Made by a program: the position numbers and the translations under genes. A stretch of DNA of 43,083 nucleotides from Flexilinea sp. (GTDB taxonomy: Bacteria; Chloroflexota; Anaerolineae; Anaerolineales; Anaerolineaceae): contig JAFRIR010000069.1 in NCBI GenBank assembly GCA_017432685.1, positions 1-43,083 on the forward strand, in the 5' to 3' direction. This document shows, piece by piece, positions 1 through 8,555 of the stretch; position 1 is the stretch's first letter; every line of letters starts with the position of its first letter. The notes beneath the pieces were generated by a model. The model saw only the letters and a list, made by a program, of their open reading frames with translations. It made no database searches and was not told where the DNA came from.

Positions 1-281
1 ACGAGTTTTGCAGTATGATTTGGTATTGCCGTCTTAAGGCGCTTCATTTGAGTTCTTACAGTTTTCGTATTTCTGCAAATAATCGGGTGTTGAATCCACA
101 TGGTATTGTCGTTTTCTTGTATGCCATTTTACTTGTTTCAATTGCGCAAATAAATTCCTACAATAAATCATTTTATTGTACCACAAGAAGCGTTGACATT
201 CCAGTAGTTTCTATGTTTTTACTAGCATCTCTATAACAATTTTAATTAACTCATTGTGATTTCATTTCAAATGAGTCAACA
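1..281. other. AT-rich stretch with no recognised gene
   Basis: I see no convincing coding region here. The only open frame (15-236, plus strand) encodes a low-complexity peptide without a ribosome site or recognisable motif. The stretch is clearly more AT-rich than the relaxase remnant that follows, so the edge of the GC-rich insert probably lies near 282-312. Confidence 0.5.
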
Positions 282-312
282 ACGCCCTGCAAGCCGCAAA
301 CTTGCAGGGCGT
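282..312. terminator. 12-bp perfect stem-loop at the edge of the mobile remnant
   Basis: ACGCCCTGCAAG at 282-293 pairs perfectly with CTTGCAGGGCGT at 301-312 across a 7-nt loop. It lies just beyond the 3' end of the minus-strand relaxase remnant and could act as its terminator, although no strong T-run follows on either strand. Confidence 0.5.
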
Positions 313-358
313 TTCTATGTATGCACCGCAGGGCCCCCTGCGGTGTTCTTCTTCTGTT

Positions 359-1609
359 TTAGCGTCCTCTGTCATAGTCATAGCTACGGTGCCGGGGCTC
401 TTGCCGACGCTCGGTATTCCGGCGCTTGGCTTGTGCCTCCATATCTCTGAGCTTCTTTCGGATGCTCTCTTTTTCAGGCGGTGCCTGCTGGGGCTGTTTC
501 TCCCCGTTGACCTGACGCTCCCATGCGGCCAGGTCACGGTTGTACTGCTCCACAAGGGCCGTAGCAGCGTCATACGTCCGTTTGAACGCTTGCACGTTGG
601 GATAGCCGTCCTCTTTTAGAATACCGGGCAGCCGGTCCATCCGAAGGTCGATTTCCTGTTGTACTCTTGCAATCTTTTCCTGTAGAGCCTTACGCTCTTT
701 GCCCTTGAACAGTCCTGTCGTCTCGGCAAGCTGTTTTTCCAGCTTGGGAAGTTGTCCATGCATGAGCTGCTTGACTGCCTTGGCTTCATCCTGAACCTTG
801 ACCATCAGTTTTTGCATCTTGCGGTATTCCGCCATATCAACGGACAGGGTTGGCTTGGGCGGGGCTTCCGTTTCCCGTATCAATACCTGTAGGATTTCTT
901 TGGCCTTTTGGATGATCTCCCGGAACAGTCCTGGCAGCCAGCCATGCTTCTGCATGGAAAGGCTGGCCTCGTTGTAGACGTGTTCATTCTTGATCTCTAT
1001 GATCTTCGATTCAGCGATACCGGAAACCAGCGCCATATCCGCCGTCCTGTTCCAGTCCTGCCTTGCGGCGTTGTCCGCCTCGATCTCCGCCGCCTTCGGG
1101 TTGTTCTTCCCGATCTTCTTTGTCGGGAGATAGACGCTGTTCGGATCAAGGACCTTTAAGCGCCGCTCCGGGTCGTGGATATGCCGGTTGATCAGGGCAG
1201 TGTAGAACTGCTTGGCTTCGTCCAGAAACAGCTCATTCTTGAATACTTCGTCTTTTGCCGTGAACAGGCGGCGCTCATAGGCCTCGCCCTTTTTGATGAC
1301 GGTGCAGCCCTCCCGGATTTGGCCATCCTCACCGGTGATCTCCTTCTTTGTCCGTACCCGCTTGCCGAGTTCATCATAGAACACGCTGCGAGTGGCGATC
1401 TTGACCTCCGGCTCCGGCAGCAAGCGCCGCTCCGAAAAGATCAGATGGATATGATAGTTTTTCTTGGTCTTGTTGTGATGGAGCGCCGAAACGCATTCCA
1501 CGTCGTACCGTCTCTTGAACTGCTCCGTGAACTCCCGCAGCACCCGGTTGGGATTAAACTGCGTGTATTCCTCCGGCAGAGCAATGATTAATTCCCGTGC
1601 CTCGATACA
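359..1609 (-). pseudogene. MobA/MobL-family relaxase, 5'-truncated remnant
   Basis: Relaxases of this family nick the origin of transfer and carry mobilisable plasmids or elements into recipients. The preserved part begins at the family-typical stretch ARELIIALPEE and keeps the histidine motif NYHIHLIFSERRL (two His two residues apart, a metal-binding signature). A long charged, coiled-coil-like tail ends in an Arg/Asp-rich terminus. The N-terminal region of the usual relaxase domain is missing. The open frame runs on for 28 more codons to 1693, but those are the antisense of the integrase fragment next door and not relaxase sequence, so the break lies between 1609 and 1626. The segment is more GC-rich than its flanks, consistent with acquired DNA. 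The domain call is firm and loss of function very likely. Confidence 0.8.
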
Positions 1610-1625
1610 TTTTCCCTCTGTCCCA

Positions 1626-2387
1626 TACGAGCTGTTCAATGAGGACAGCGAGGACGGGCTGACCGTCCCGACGATCTCCTTTGAGCAGTACAAAGCGCTG
1701 ACGGACTATCTGAAAAAGAAAGAGAATCCGACGCTCCTGCCCATCCAGATCGCCTACTACACCGGGCTTCGGATCGGCGAGGTCTGCGCCCTCACATGGC
1801 AGGACATCGACCTCAAGGAGCAGACCATCACGGTGCGGCGCAGTATGCGCTACAACGGGGCAAGGCACAAGACGGAGGTCGGCACCACCAAGCGGAGCAA
1901 AATCCGCACAGTGGACTTCTGTGACACGCTGGCGGCGATTCTCAAGGCGGCAAAGACCGAGCAGCACAAAAACCGTTTCAAGTACGGTGAGCTCTACAGT
2001 CTGAACTACTACAGACAGGTACAGGAGAAGGGCCGCAGTTACTACGAGCTGTACAGTCTGCAAAGGTCAGAGAAAGTGCCGGAGGACTACAAGGAGATCG
2101 ACTTCGTTTGTCTCCGTCCGGAAGGGTGCTTTGAATCGTCCAGTACGGTCAGCATTGTCTGCCGGACGTCCTCAAAGAAGATTCCGGGACTTGAAGGCTT
2201 TCACTTCCATCAGCTTCGCTACACGTTCACCAGCAACCTGCTCTCGAATGGGGCAGCGCCGAAGGATGTGCAGGAGCTTTTGGGACACGCCGATGTCAGT
2301 ACCACTATGAACATCTAAGCTCACTCGACAAGGGAAGCGAAACGCTCCTCGGCCCGTCTGCTGGATAAAGTAGTAGGCGGCGACTGA
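1626..2387 (+). pseudogene. Tn916-type tyrosine recombinase remnant with a stop at the catalytic Tyr
   Basis: This is the catalytic half of a conjugative-transposon integrase. Visible are YYTGLRIGEVCALTWQDID (active-site Arg in a T-G-L-R-x-G-E context), FHFHQLRYTF (H-x-L-R box) and LLGHADVSTTMNI. The family continues with a Tyr codon at this point, but here the codon is TAA (2316-2318). Beyond it the frame stays open for AHSTREAKRSSARLLDK and more, to TGA at 2385-2387, so this is a single nonsense change in an otherwise preserved C-terminus. The N-terminal arm-binding and core-binding domains are gone, replaced by the junction with the relaxase remnant (1609-1626). The recombinase cannot be active as read. 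Confidence 0.85.
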
Positions 2388-2396
2388 TAAAAAAGG

Positions 2397-2422
2397 TTCC
2401 CTTGTTTTGCCCCACAAGGGAA
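2397..2422 (+). terminator. Terminator-like hairpin after the integrase remnant
   Basis: TTCCCTTG (2397-2404) pairs with CAAGGGAA (2415-2422). Ten bases follow it, then a short T-run (2431-2435). The position, just after the original integrase stop, matches a terminator that travelled with that gene. Confidence 0.5.
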
Positions 2423-2508
2423 AACGGAGCTTTTTATGGTAGCAGACCTGCGGGAAATGCAGGAAAATCAATGGATTTCAGAGGATCGGATAGATAAATA
2501 TGAATTAT

Positions 2509-2652
2509 TCATGAAGCTTTCATATCTGATTTTGATCTTCCAATTGATGTGTGACTATTATAAAATCCATATAATGCCGATGGTATAACCAGACAATCAA
2601 TTCGGTTTCCGTTTTCCGTTTGAGATTTTTCTTCAATTCGCTTATAATTCAT
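2509..2652 (-). CDS. Possible small protein, 47 aa, unknown
   Basis: A short minus-strand frame starts at ATG 2652 and ends at TGA 2509. It is supported mainly by a strong AGGAGG ribosome site (complement of 2662-2667) nine bases before the ATG. The peptide is hydrophilic at its start (MNYKRIEEKSQTENG) and has no motif I recognise. It is divergent from the excisionase-like gene and could belong to the integrative element. Its short length makes chance plausible. No other gene is seen in 2423-2802. Confidence 0.3.
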   Translation of the reverse strand: MNYKRIEEKSQTENGNRIDCLVIPSALYGFYNSHTSIGRSKSDMKAS

Positions 2653-2802
2653 TTTAAGGATCCTCCTGTTTTTGATTGATTTCATTCATCCTAATCTTAC
2701 AGGACGATCCTCGTTTTTTTCAATATTTTCTCCTTTTATTGCCTCCCATCACATAGAAAAAATGATTGACCCATATTTGTTCAAGAAAAAAGGAGGCAGA
2801 CA

Positions 2803-3015
2803 ATGAAAGATGAAGATAGTCGGCGGAAAGATATCAATTTATACGGAGACATTCTTTCATACGCTGATATTTGTGAATATCTTGGAATTGGAAAGGCTGA
2901 TGTACAAAGAATTCTCGATGATACGCGTCTGAAAAAACTTCCTGTGCCAATAAAAAAGGTTCTTGTAAGCAAAACAGACTTTCTCGAATATCTGGGTATT
3001 ACTTCCAAAAAATGA
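2803..3015 (+). CDS. Excisionase-like small DNA-binding protein, 70 aa
   Basis: The small basic protein has a helix-turn-helix shape of the MerR/Xis type (LSYADICEYLGIGKADVQRILDD, then a DFLEYLGI second half). It lies 89 bp upstream of, and co-directional with, a tyrosine recombinase gene, the usual arrangement for a recombination directionality factor that favours excision. AAGGAGG lies six bases before the ATG. TGCCTCC at 2740-2746 is exactly complementary to GGAGGCA at 2792-2798, so the ribosome site could be hidden in a stem. A simple transcriptional repressor is the alternative role. Confidence 0.7.
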   Translation: MKDEDSRRKDINLYGDILSYADICEYLGIGKADVQRILDDTRLKKLPVPIKKVLVSKTDFLEYLGITSKK

Positions 3016-3104
3016 ATTAAATACATCTAAAGGTCAAGATTCTCTGTTTATGTTAAAATATTTCTCATAGTAGGAGGTCTTGATACCAATTTAGGAGACT
3101 GAAA

Positions 3105-4271
3105 ATGGCTACAGGATCTTTGGCCGTAAAATGCGGCAAATATTATGGCGTCATCAGTACAAGTTCTGATGATAAATCACATAAAGGAAGGAGACAAAAG
3201 TGGATTAATCTCGAGATCCCTGAAAAAAATGGAAAGAGAGCAGCTCAAAAGAAATTAAATGAGATCCTCCTTACATATGATGATGACGAAAAGATGCGTG
3301 CAGTAACAATCCTGGATATTTTGAATTTGTATATCGAGGATTCAAAACTGAGGAATGCACCTTCAACATACAGTAATAATTACTTTATGTATAAAGGGCA
3401 TCTCCAGCCGTATTTTTCGAATCATCCCCATCTGGAACTCGATAAATTAACCAGCAATGATATTGAAAAGTATTATCAGTCATTAAGGAAAAAAGGACTT
3501 AGTGAATCCTCAATTGCAAGACAGCATCGGATGATCAATGCCGCTTTCAACCAGGCAATGAAGGAAAAACTGATTACTGAAAATATTATGGAGGACGTGA
3601 AAACTCCATCAGAGGAATATCATGAGGCAAATTTCTACGATATTGATCAGCTGAATGAGCTGTTTCAATTCGCAAAAGGCTCAACGATTTATACGGAAAT
3701 TCTTCTTGCCACTTTTCTTGGACTAAGACGCGGTGAAATATTAGGTCTGCAATGGAAAAATATTGATTTGACTAACCGCAAAGTCAAAATACAGGTAAAT
3801 GTAACACCGGGAGTGGATGAGAACGGAAGGGAAACAGTTGTGATTAGTGAAAAACTGAAAACAAAAAAAAGTACAAGGAGTTTGATCCTTCCTGAATCTC
3901 TTACAGAATACCTGAAAGACCTGAAGAAACAGCAGGATGAAAGGAAAAGAATTCTGGGATCTTATTACAACCAGAAATATAAAGAGTTTGTTTGCGTAGA
4001 TGAAATGGGGAATTTACACAGGCCGAATTATATTTCATTGACTTTCAGAAGAATGATCAGGAAAAGCGGTCTTCCTTATATCAGTTTCCATGATCTCCGG
4101 CACAGCTGCGCGACGATGCTTATCAGTCTTGGATTCAGCATGAAGGCAGTGCAGGAGCAGCTTGGGCATTCGATGTATACTACCACAGCAAATACATATG
4201 CCCATGTGTATGACAGAACAAAACAGGAAATTGCAGATAAAGCAGGATCAGTTTTGCCCATTTTGAAATAA
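3105..4271 (+). CDS. int: Tyrosine recombinase / integrase of a tRNA-Val integrative element
   Basis: This site-specific recombinase of 388 aa is full length for the integrase family. An N-terminal arm-binding region (about 1-65) is followed by a SAM-like core-binding domain (about 66-165) and the catalytic domain (about 175-380). The catalytic set is complete: Arg208 in FLGLRRGE, Lys in LKTKKSTR (about 252-255), His329 and Arg332 in FHDLRH, His355 in QLGHS and Tyr365 in NTYAHVYD. TAGGAG precedes the ATG. It is read toward the tRNA-Val 3' end, 262 bp away, which is the classic position for an integrase next to its attachment site. Codon and base composition are AT-rich like the excisionase-like gene and unlike the chromosome to the right, so the module is probably acquired. 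Confidence 0.92.
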   Translation: MATGSLAVKCGKYYGVISTSSDDKSHKGRRQKWINLEIPEKNGKRAAQKKLNEILLTYDDDEKMRAVTILDILNLYIEDSKLRNAPSTYSNNYFMYKGHLQPYFSNHPHLELDKLTSNDIEKYYQSLRKKGLSESSIARQHRMINAAFNQAMKEKLITENIMEDVKTPSEEYHEANFYDIDQLNELFQFAKGSTIYTEILLATFLGLRRGEILGLQWKNIDLTNRKVKIQVNVTPGVDENGRETVVISEKLKTKKSTRSLILPESLTEYLKDLKKQQDERKRILGSYYNQKYKEFVCVDEMGNLHRPNYISLTFRRMIRKSGLPYISFHDLRHSCATMLISLGFSMKAVQEQLGHSMYTTTANTYAHVYDRTKQEIADKAGSVLPILK

Positions 4272-4533
4272 AAAAATCGATTTCATCGGAAAAAATTCGA
4301 TTTAGTAAAAAAAAACTATTTTAAAACATTTTTTAAGGATTTGGATGAAAAAAGCAGAAATATTTCAATTTCCGACAAAATTCCGCAGCTTTTTTCTGAC
4401 CTTAAAGAAAAAAAAGGAGGAGCTTTACTCATTTGTTAGAAAAATGTTAGAAAAACACCTTTTTGAGCTAACCTTAAGAAAACAACAGCCTTTGTTTTTC
4501 TTAAGCTTCCGAGTAAAACAGCCTCTTTTTCAG
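4272..4533. other. Integrase-tRNA junction with repeats (attachment-site arm region)
   Basis: No gene is supported here; an open frame reading into the tRNA is an artefact. The stretch has repeats of the kind integrases bind. TGTTAGAAAA occurs at 4434-4443 and again from 4445. A near-perfect inverted repeat runs CTTAAGAAAACAA (4473-4485) / TTGTTTTTCTTAAG (4492-4505). ATCGATTT and TTCGATTT recur near 4277-4303. The inverted repeat could also end integrase transcription. The core att site should lie in the tRNA 3' half (4534 onward). Confidence 0.5.
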
Positions 4534-4607
4534 TGGGCGGGACAGGACTCGAACCTGCGACCCCATCCTTGTAAGGGATGTGCTCTAACCAACTGAGCTA
4601 CCCGCCC
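4534..4607 (-). tRNA. tRNA-Val (anticodon UAC)
   Basis: The minus-strand sequence folds as a complete cloverleaf. The 7-bp acceptor stem is GGGCGGG/CCCGCCC and the D-arm contains AGCTCAGTTGGTTAGAGC. The anticodon stem CATCC/GGATG encloses the loop CTTACAA, giving anticodon UAC. The T-loop contains GGTTCGAGTCC. The discriminator base is A, and CCA is not encoded. Its 3' end faces the integrase gene, marking it as the likely integration target. Confidence 0.95.
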
Positions 4608-4780
4608 ATAACAGGTAACATTATAACACTGTTTTTGTAAATGATGACAAAGAGTTTACAAAGAAGCATTATTGTGCTGACAAATGTGATCCTATCATTA
4701 TAGAGGAACCTTGACATCAGTCTTACTTTATTATTTACATCAGTTTTGATATTATTGTGGCTTTATGCTCGATTATGCAT

Positions 4781-4798
4781 CTATAATTATAACTATAG
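4781..4798. promoter_or_regulatory. LysR-type box overlapping a TATAAT, upstream of the GH4 gene
   Basis: The sequence CTATAATTATAACTATAG is a palindrome with CTATA/TATAG arms and contains TATAAT (4782-4787), 44 bp before the GH4 start. No good -35 lies at the proper distance, as expected for an activator-dependent promoter. A related palindrome (7239-7255) precedes the ABC operon, and a LysR gene lies between the two. Confidence 0.45.
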
Positions 4799-4831
4799 AA
4801 AAAACAAAGCGATCAGCAAAAGGAGTGAAAA

Positions 4832-6259
4832 ATGCCGAAGATCACTTTTATGGGAGCTGGCTCTACAGTATTTGCCAAGAATGTTCTTGGGGACAGTATG
4901 ATGACTCCCGCGTTGGAAGATAGTACTATCGCGCTGTATGATATTGATTCTATCCGGTTGGATGAATCGGCTGCGATGCTGGAAGCCATTAACCGGACGA
5001 ATGGTTCCAAGGCACAGATTAAGAAATACCTTGGCGTGGAAAATCGGAAGGATGCGCTCAGAGATGCTAATTATGTCGTGAATGCTATTCAGGTAGGCGG
5101 ATATGACCCTTGTACGATTATCGATTTCGAGATCCCGAAGAAATATGGACTGCAGCAGACAATTGCCGATACGCTTGGCGTGGGTGGTGTATTCAGGGCT
5201 TTGCGAACCATCCCTGTGATGATGGATTTTGCCCGGGACATGGAAGAAGTTTGTCCGAATGCCTGGTTTCTGAATTACACGAATCCAATGGCCATGCTGA
5301 CCGGGGCTATGCTGCGTTTTACAAATGTCAAAACAGTCGGGCTTTGTCACAGCGTCCAGGTCTGTGCTCCCACTTTACTTAATGAATTGGGAATTGGATA
5401 TGATGATTCGATTCAATATAAAATTGCCGGCATCAATCATCAGGCCTGGCTGTTGGAATGTACCCGCAACGGAGAAGATCTTTATCCTGAAATTAAACGC
5501 AGGGCAAAACTGCTGAATACGGGAAAGTTGGACATCGGTCCATTTGAAGAGTGGGCAAAACGAATGACTTGCGGAGAACCTCGTCCGGGTGAATGGATCG
5601 ACCGTATGCGGGAAGAATATGATCTTTATCAAAAATCCGGACGCCATGGTGATATGGTACGGTTGGAGCTGATGCTCCGGTTTGGTTACTACATTACCGA
5701 GTCCAGTGAGCACAATTCGGAATATACACCTTACTTTATTAAGAAAAATTACCCCGAACTCATTGAACGCTTCAATATTCCATTGGATGAATATCCCCGC
5801 CGCTGTATACGGCAAATCAAGGACTGGAAGGAACGCGGACATGAACTGACACAAAACCCGCAACTGACACATGAACGTTCCCGGGAATATGCCAGCTATA
5901 TCATGGAAGCTATGGAAACAAACATACCGACCCAGATCGGGGGTAATGTGCTCAATCGTGGTCTTATAACGAATTTGCCGCAGAACGCCTGTGTAGAAGT
6001 TCCCTGCCTGGTGGATCGCAACGGTGTGCAGCCTACAGTGATCGGTGACCTCCCGGAACAGTGTGCTGCCTTGAACCGGACCAACATCAATGTGCAGCTG
6101 ATGGCAATTGAGGCAGCGATGACGCTGAAAAAAGATGCGATTTATCAGGCTGTGATGTTAGATCCGCATGCCGCTGCGGAACTATCGATTGATGATATTG
6201 TCAGCATGTGCGATGAACTGATCGAAGCTCACGGTGACTGGCTTCCGAAGTATCATTGA
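4832..6259 (+). CDS. melA: GH4 family alpha-galactosidase / alpha-glycosidase (MelA-like)
   Basis: The enzyme belongs to glycoside hydrolase family 4, which uses NAD+ and a divalent metal (usually Mn2+) for redox-assisted cleavage of glycosides in the cytoplasm. Its 475 aa match the family length. The Rossmann nucleotide-binding motif is GAGSTVF (8-14). NYTNPMA is at about 148-154. The metal ligands lie in GLCHSVQ (Cys172) and GINHQAW (His203). The block SSEHNSEYTPYF, typical of MelA-type members, is present, as is the C-terminal LIEAHGDWLP. It lies 40 bp upstream of a LysR gene and ahead of an ABC importer, suggesting the importer feeds it. Substrate specificity (alpha-galactoside or alpha-galacturonide) cannot be fixed from sequence. 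The AAAAGGAG ribosome site supports the start. Confidence 0.88.
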   Translation: MPKITFMGAGSTVFAKNVLGDSMMTPALEDSTIALYDIDSIRLDESAAMLEAINRTNGSKAQIKKYLGVENRKDALRDANYVVNAIQVGGYDPCTIIDFEIPKKYGLQQTIADTLGVGGVFRALRTIPVMMDFARDMEEVCPNAWFLNYTNPMAMLTGAMLRFTNVKTVGLCHSVQVCAPTLLNELGIGYDDSIQYKIAGINHQAWLLECTRNGEDLYPEIKRRAKLLNTGKLDIGPFEEWAKRMTCGEPRPGEWIDRMREEYDLYQKSGRHGDMVRLELMLRFGYYITESSEHNSEYTPYFIKKNYPELIERFNIPLDEYPRRCIRQIKDWKERGHELTQNPQLTHERSREYASYIMEAMETNIPTQIGGNVLNRGLITNLPQNACVEVPCLVDRNGVQPTVIGDLPEQCAALNRTNINVQLMAIEAAMTLKKDAIYQAVMLDPHAAAELSIDDIVSMCDELIEAHGDWLPKYH

Positions 6260-6299
6260 TCGTTTTTGAACAGCAGCGGTAACTATTGGTTAGGGAAAA

Positions 6300-7217
6300 A
6301 TGACATTACAGCAATTGAAGTATGCGATCATTATATCGGAAATGGGTTCGCTGAACAAAGCCTCTGAGGTGCTTTATATTGCCCAGCCGTCCCTGACCAG
6401 TTCCATACAGGAATTGGAAAAAGAGCTCGGCATCACGATCTTTAACCGCAGCGCCCGGGGCGTAACATTGACCAATGACGGAGAAGAATTCATCCAGTAT
6501 GCCCGGCAGGTGATCCTGCAATATGAGCGGCTGCTGGAAAAATACGGAAAATCGGAAACCATCAAGAAGAAATTCGGGATCTCGACGCAGCATTATTCCT
6601 TCGCTGTTAAAAGTTTTGTAGAAATGGTCAAGCAGTTTGACACCGGAGAGTATGAGTTCGCGATCCGGGAAACCAAGACGAGAGAGGTGATCGATGATGT
6701 CAGCGCCGGACGCAGTGAAGTAGGAATCTTATACCTCAGCGATTTCAACCGTAAGGCGATTGAAAAGCTGCTGCGTGCCAATAACCTGGAATTTCATCAC
6801 CTGATTGATTGCGACGCTTATGTTTATTTATGGAAAGGTCATCCGCTGGCTTCGAAAAAATCAATACGATTTGAAGAACTTGCAGATTATCCCTGTCTTT
6901 CCTTTGAACAGGGATCTGCAGGGTCTTTTTATTTTGCGGAAGAGATCCTGACTACCAGCGAGTATCCTCGTACGATCAAAACGAATGACCGGGCGACCAT
7001 GCTGAACCTGATGGTAGGCCTGAACGGCTATACCTTGTGTTCCGGGATCATCTGTGAGGAATTAAATGGCTCGGAATATATCGCTATCCCGTTTGAGTCG
7101 GATGACGGGAGTCAGCACAATACCATGGATATCGGCTATATTGTACGGAAATATATGATCCTGAGCCGTATGGCTGAGCTTTATATCAAAGAGCTGCGCG
7201 CATATCTGGATGTATAG
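6300..7217 (+). CDS. LysR-family transcriptional regulator
   Basis: The 305-aa protein has the N-terminal winged helix-turn-helix of LysR regulators (about 1-60: LKYAIIISEMGSLNKASEVLYIAQPSLTS, then IQELEKELGITIFNRSARGVTLT) and a periplasmic-binding-like effector domain (about 90-300). Members usually activate neighbouring genes on binding a small effector. It lies between the GH4 gene and the ABC operon, 40 bp after the former and 121 bp before the latter, and symmetrical LysR-box sequences precede both. It therefore probably controls this catabolic block. The effector is unknown. Confidence 0.9.
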   Translation: MTLQQLKYAIIISEMGSLNKASEVLYIAQPSLTSSIQELEKELGITIFNRSARGVTLTNDGEEFIQYARQVILQYERLLEKYGKSETIKKKFGISTQHYSFAVKSFVEMVKQFDTGEYEFAIRETKTREVIDDVSAGRSEVGILYLSDFNRKAIEKLLRANNLEFHHLIDCDAYVYLWKGHPLASKKSIRFEELADYPCLSFEQGSAGSFYFAEEILTTSEYPRTIKTNDRATMLNLMVGLNGYTLCSGIICEELNGSEYIAIPFESDDGSQHNTMDIGYIVRKYMILSRMAELYIKELRAYLDV

Positions 7218-7238
7218 TTTCGTGTAACTTTACTTAAT

Positions 7239-7255
7239 TATAGATTGAACCTATA
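7239..7255. promoter_or_regulatory. LysR-type box upstream of the ABC operon
   Basis: TATAG-N7-CTATA is a perfect inverted repeat matching the T-N11-A scheme of LysR operators. It lies 21 bp upstream of the candidate -35 at 7277 and just after the lysR gene. Confidence 0.5.
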
Positions 7256-7276
7256 GGTAAATATTTTATGATAATA

Positions 7277-7306
7277 TTGGACAAATTGAATTTGGGATAT
7301 TATACT
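7277..7306 (+). promoter_or_regulatory. Sigma-A type promoter of the branched-chain-type ABC operon
   Basis: TTGGAC (7277-7282) and TATACT (7301-7306) are separated by 18 bp. The gene start follows 32 bp after the -10, with GGAGG in between (7327-7331). Confidence 0.5.
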
Positions 7307-7338
7307 TACTGAGTTCTTATTCAAATGGAGGAAATATC

Positions 7339-8487
7339 ATGAAGAAGAATTTGTTGTTCACATTTGTTTTATTGGTTCTTTCTTTTGTCCTTGTCAGCAG
7401 TGTTTTCGCTGAAGATCCGATCAAAATCGGTTATGTCGGAGCTCTTTCGGGTGATACGGCGTTGTGGGGACAGGCCGGTCTGAACGGTCTGAATCTGACA
7501 GCTGAAATGATCAATGAAGAAGGCGGCATTCTTGGTCGTGAAGTACAGATCATCGGTCTGGACGGCAAGGGCGCAGCGGATGACTCCGTAGCTGCTTATA
7601 AGCGTCTGGTTGAACAGGAAGGCGTTGTGGCCGTTGTCGGAACGAACTTCTCTTCCTGCAACATTCCGATTGCCGCGGTTTCCGATGAACTTCATGTTCC
7701 GGTGATCGCAACCGCCGCTTCCAATGAATTGGTTACGGTTGATGCCAACGGCAAGCTGCATCCTTATTCTTTCCGTCTGTGCTTCATTGACCCGTACATG
7801 GGTTATCTGGCCGGTTCTTATGCTTATAATGAACTCGGCCTGCGCAAAGCTGCTATCATCACCGACATCACCGATCCTTACAGCACCGGTGTCGGCGGAT
7901 ACATGATCGATACCTTCACTGAACTCGGCGGTGAAGTGGTTGCTCAGGAAGAAGCTCAGAGCGGTGACAATGACTTCCGTGCCCAGCTGACAAAAATTGC
8001 GATGGCTCAGCCGGATGTCCTGTTCGTTCCCTGGAACTATGCCAACGTTGCTCTGATCGGCCAGCAAGCCCGTGAGCTGGGTATCAGCGCCGTCATGGTT
8101 GGCGCCGATGGCTGGGATACCACTGAACTGATCGAGCTCTCCCGCGGAGCGCTGGAAGGTTCCTACTATGTTTCCCGCCCGGGCTTCAACCTCCCGGAAG
8201 CTGCTGCCTACTTTGAAATTTATGATGCCAAGTTCCATTCTTCAAAGGAAACCGAATGCCTTTACGGTAATGACGGCCTGATGTGGATTAAACAGGCGAT
8301 CGAAGCCGCCGGTTCCGCTGAACCTGATGCGATCCGCGATCAGCTGGAAGCTACTGACAGCTTTGACGGGTTGCTGGGTCACATGAGTGTGGATCCGACC
8401 AACCACAATCCCAGCCGCGATGCCGCTATCTTCCGTGTTGACGCGGATGAAGTGACCTATGTCGGCATTTACGATCCTGCGAAATAA
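7339..8487 (+). CDS. livK: LIV-type ABC transporter substrate-binding protein
   Basis: This extracellular solute-binding protein of 382 aa has the type I periplasmic-binding fold. A signal peptide (about 1-25, hydrophobic core LLFTFVLLVLSFVLVSSVFA) is followed by the family opening DPIKIGYVGALSGDTALWGQ. LNLTAEMINEEGGILGREV and VVAVVGTNFSSC are typical of the leucine/branched-chain (HAAT) family. No lipobox cysteine is evident, which is unusual for a Gram-positive binding protein. It is the first gene of a complete five-gene importer. The ligand may be an amino acid, or another small molecule such as an amide or polyol derivative. The neighbouring glycosidase makes the amino-acid call uncertain. 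Confidence 0.88.
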   Translation: MKKNLLFTFVLLVLSFVLVSSVFAEDPIKIGYVGALSGDTALWGQAGLNGLNLTAEMINEEGGILGREVQIIGLDGKGAADDSVAAYKRLVEQEGVVAVVGTNFSSCNIPIAAVSDELHVPVIATAASNELVTVDANGKLHPYSFRLCFIDPYMGYLAGSYAYNELGLRKAAIITDITDPYSTGVGGYMIDTFTELGGEVVAQEEAQSGDNDFRAQLTKIAMAQPDVLFVPWNYANVALIGQQARELGISAVMVGADGWDTTELIELSRGALEGSYYVSRPGFNLPEAAAYFEIYDAKFHSSKETECLYGNDGLMWIKQAIEAAGSAEPDAIRDQLEATDSFDGLLGHMSVDPTNHNPSRDAAIFRVDADEVTYVGIYDPAK

Positions 8488-8505
8488 TTTTCCGGAGTAA
8501 GAAAT

Positions 8506-8536
8506 AAGAGGTTGGGACAATTCATCCCGACCTCTT
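8506..8536 (+). terminator. Stem-loop between the binding-protein and permease genes
   Basis: AAGAGGTTGGGA (8506-8517) pairs with TCCCGACCTCTT (8525-8536), with one G-U pair. No T-run follows, so it is more likely an mRNA-stabilising or attenuating hairpin that keeps binding-protein mRNA abundant than a full terminator. Confidence 0.6.
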
Positions 8537-8555
8537 GTGTATAACGACAGAAAGA

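Noticed and set aside
15..236. 73-codon plus-strand frame
   Set aside because: No ribosome site, no motif, AT-rich low-complexity product.
425..1591. Long plus-strand frames over the relaxase remnant
   Set aside because: They are antisense frames of GC-rich coding DNA without their own ribosome sites or motifs.
1609..1693. N-terminal 28 codons of the minus-strand relaxase frame
   Set aside because: They are antisense to the integrase remnant and show no relaxase similarity; the frame is only accidentally open.
4345..4596. Open frame of 83 codons ending in a GQDSNLRP-like peptide
   Set aside because: It is the well-known false translation through a tRNA gene (here tRNA-Val, opposite strand) and has no ribosome site.
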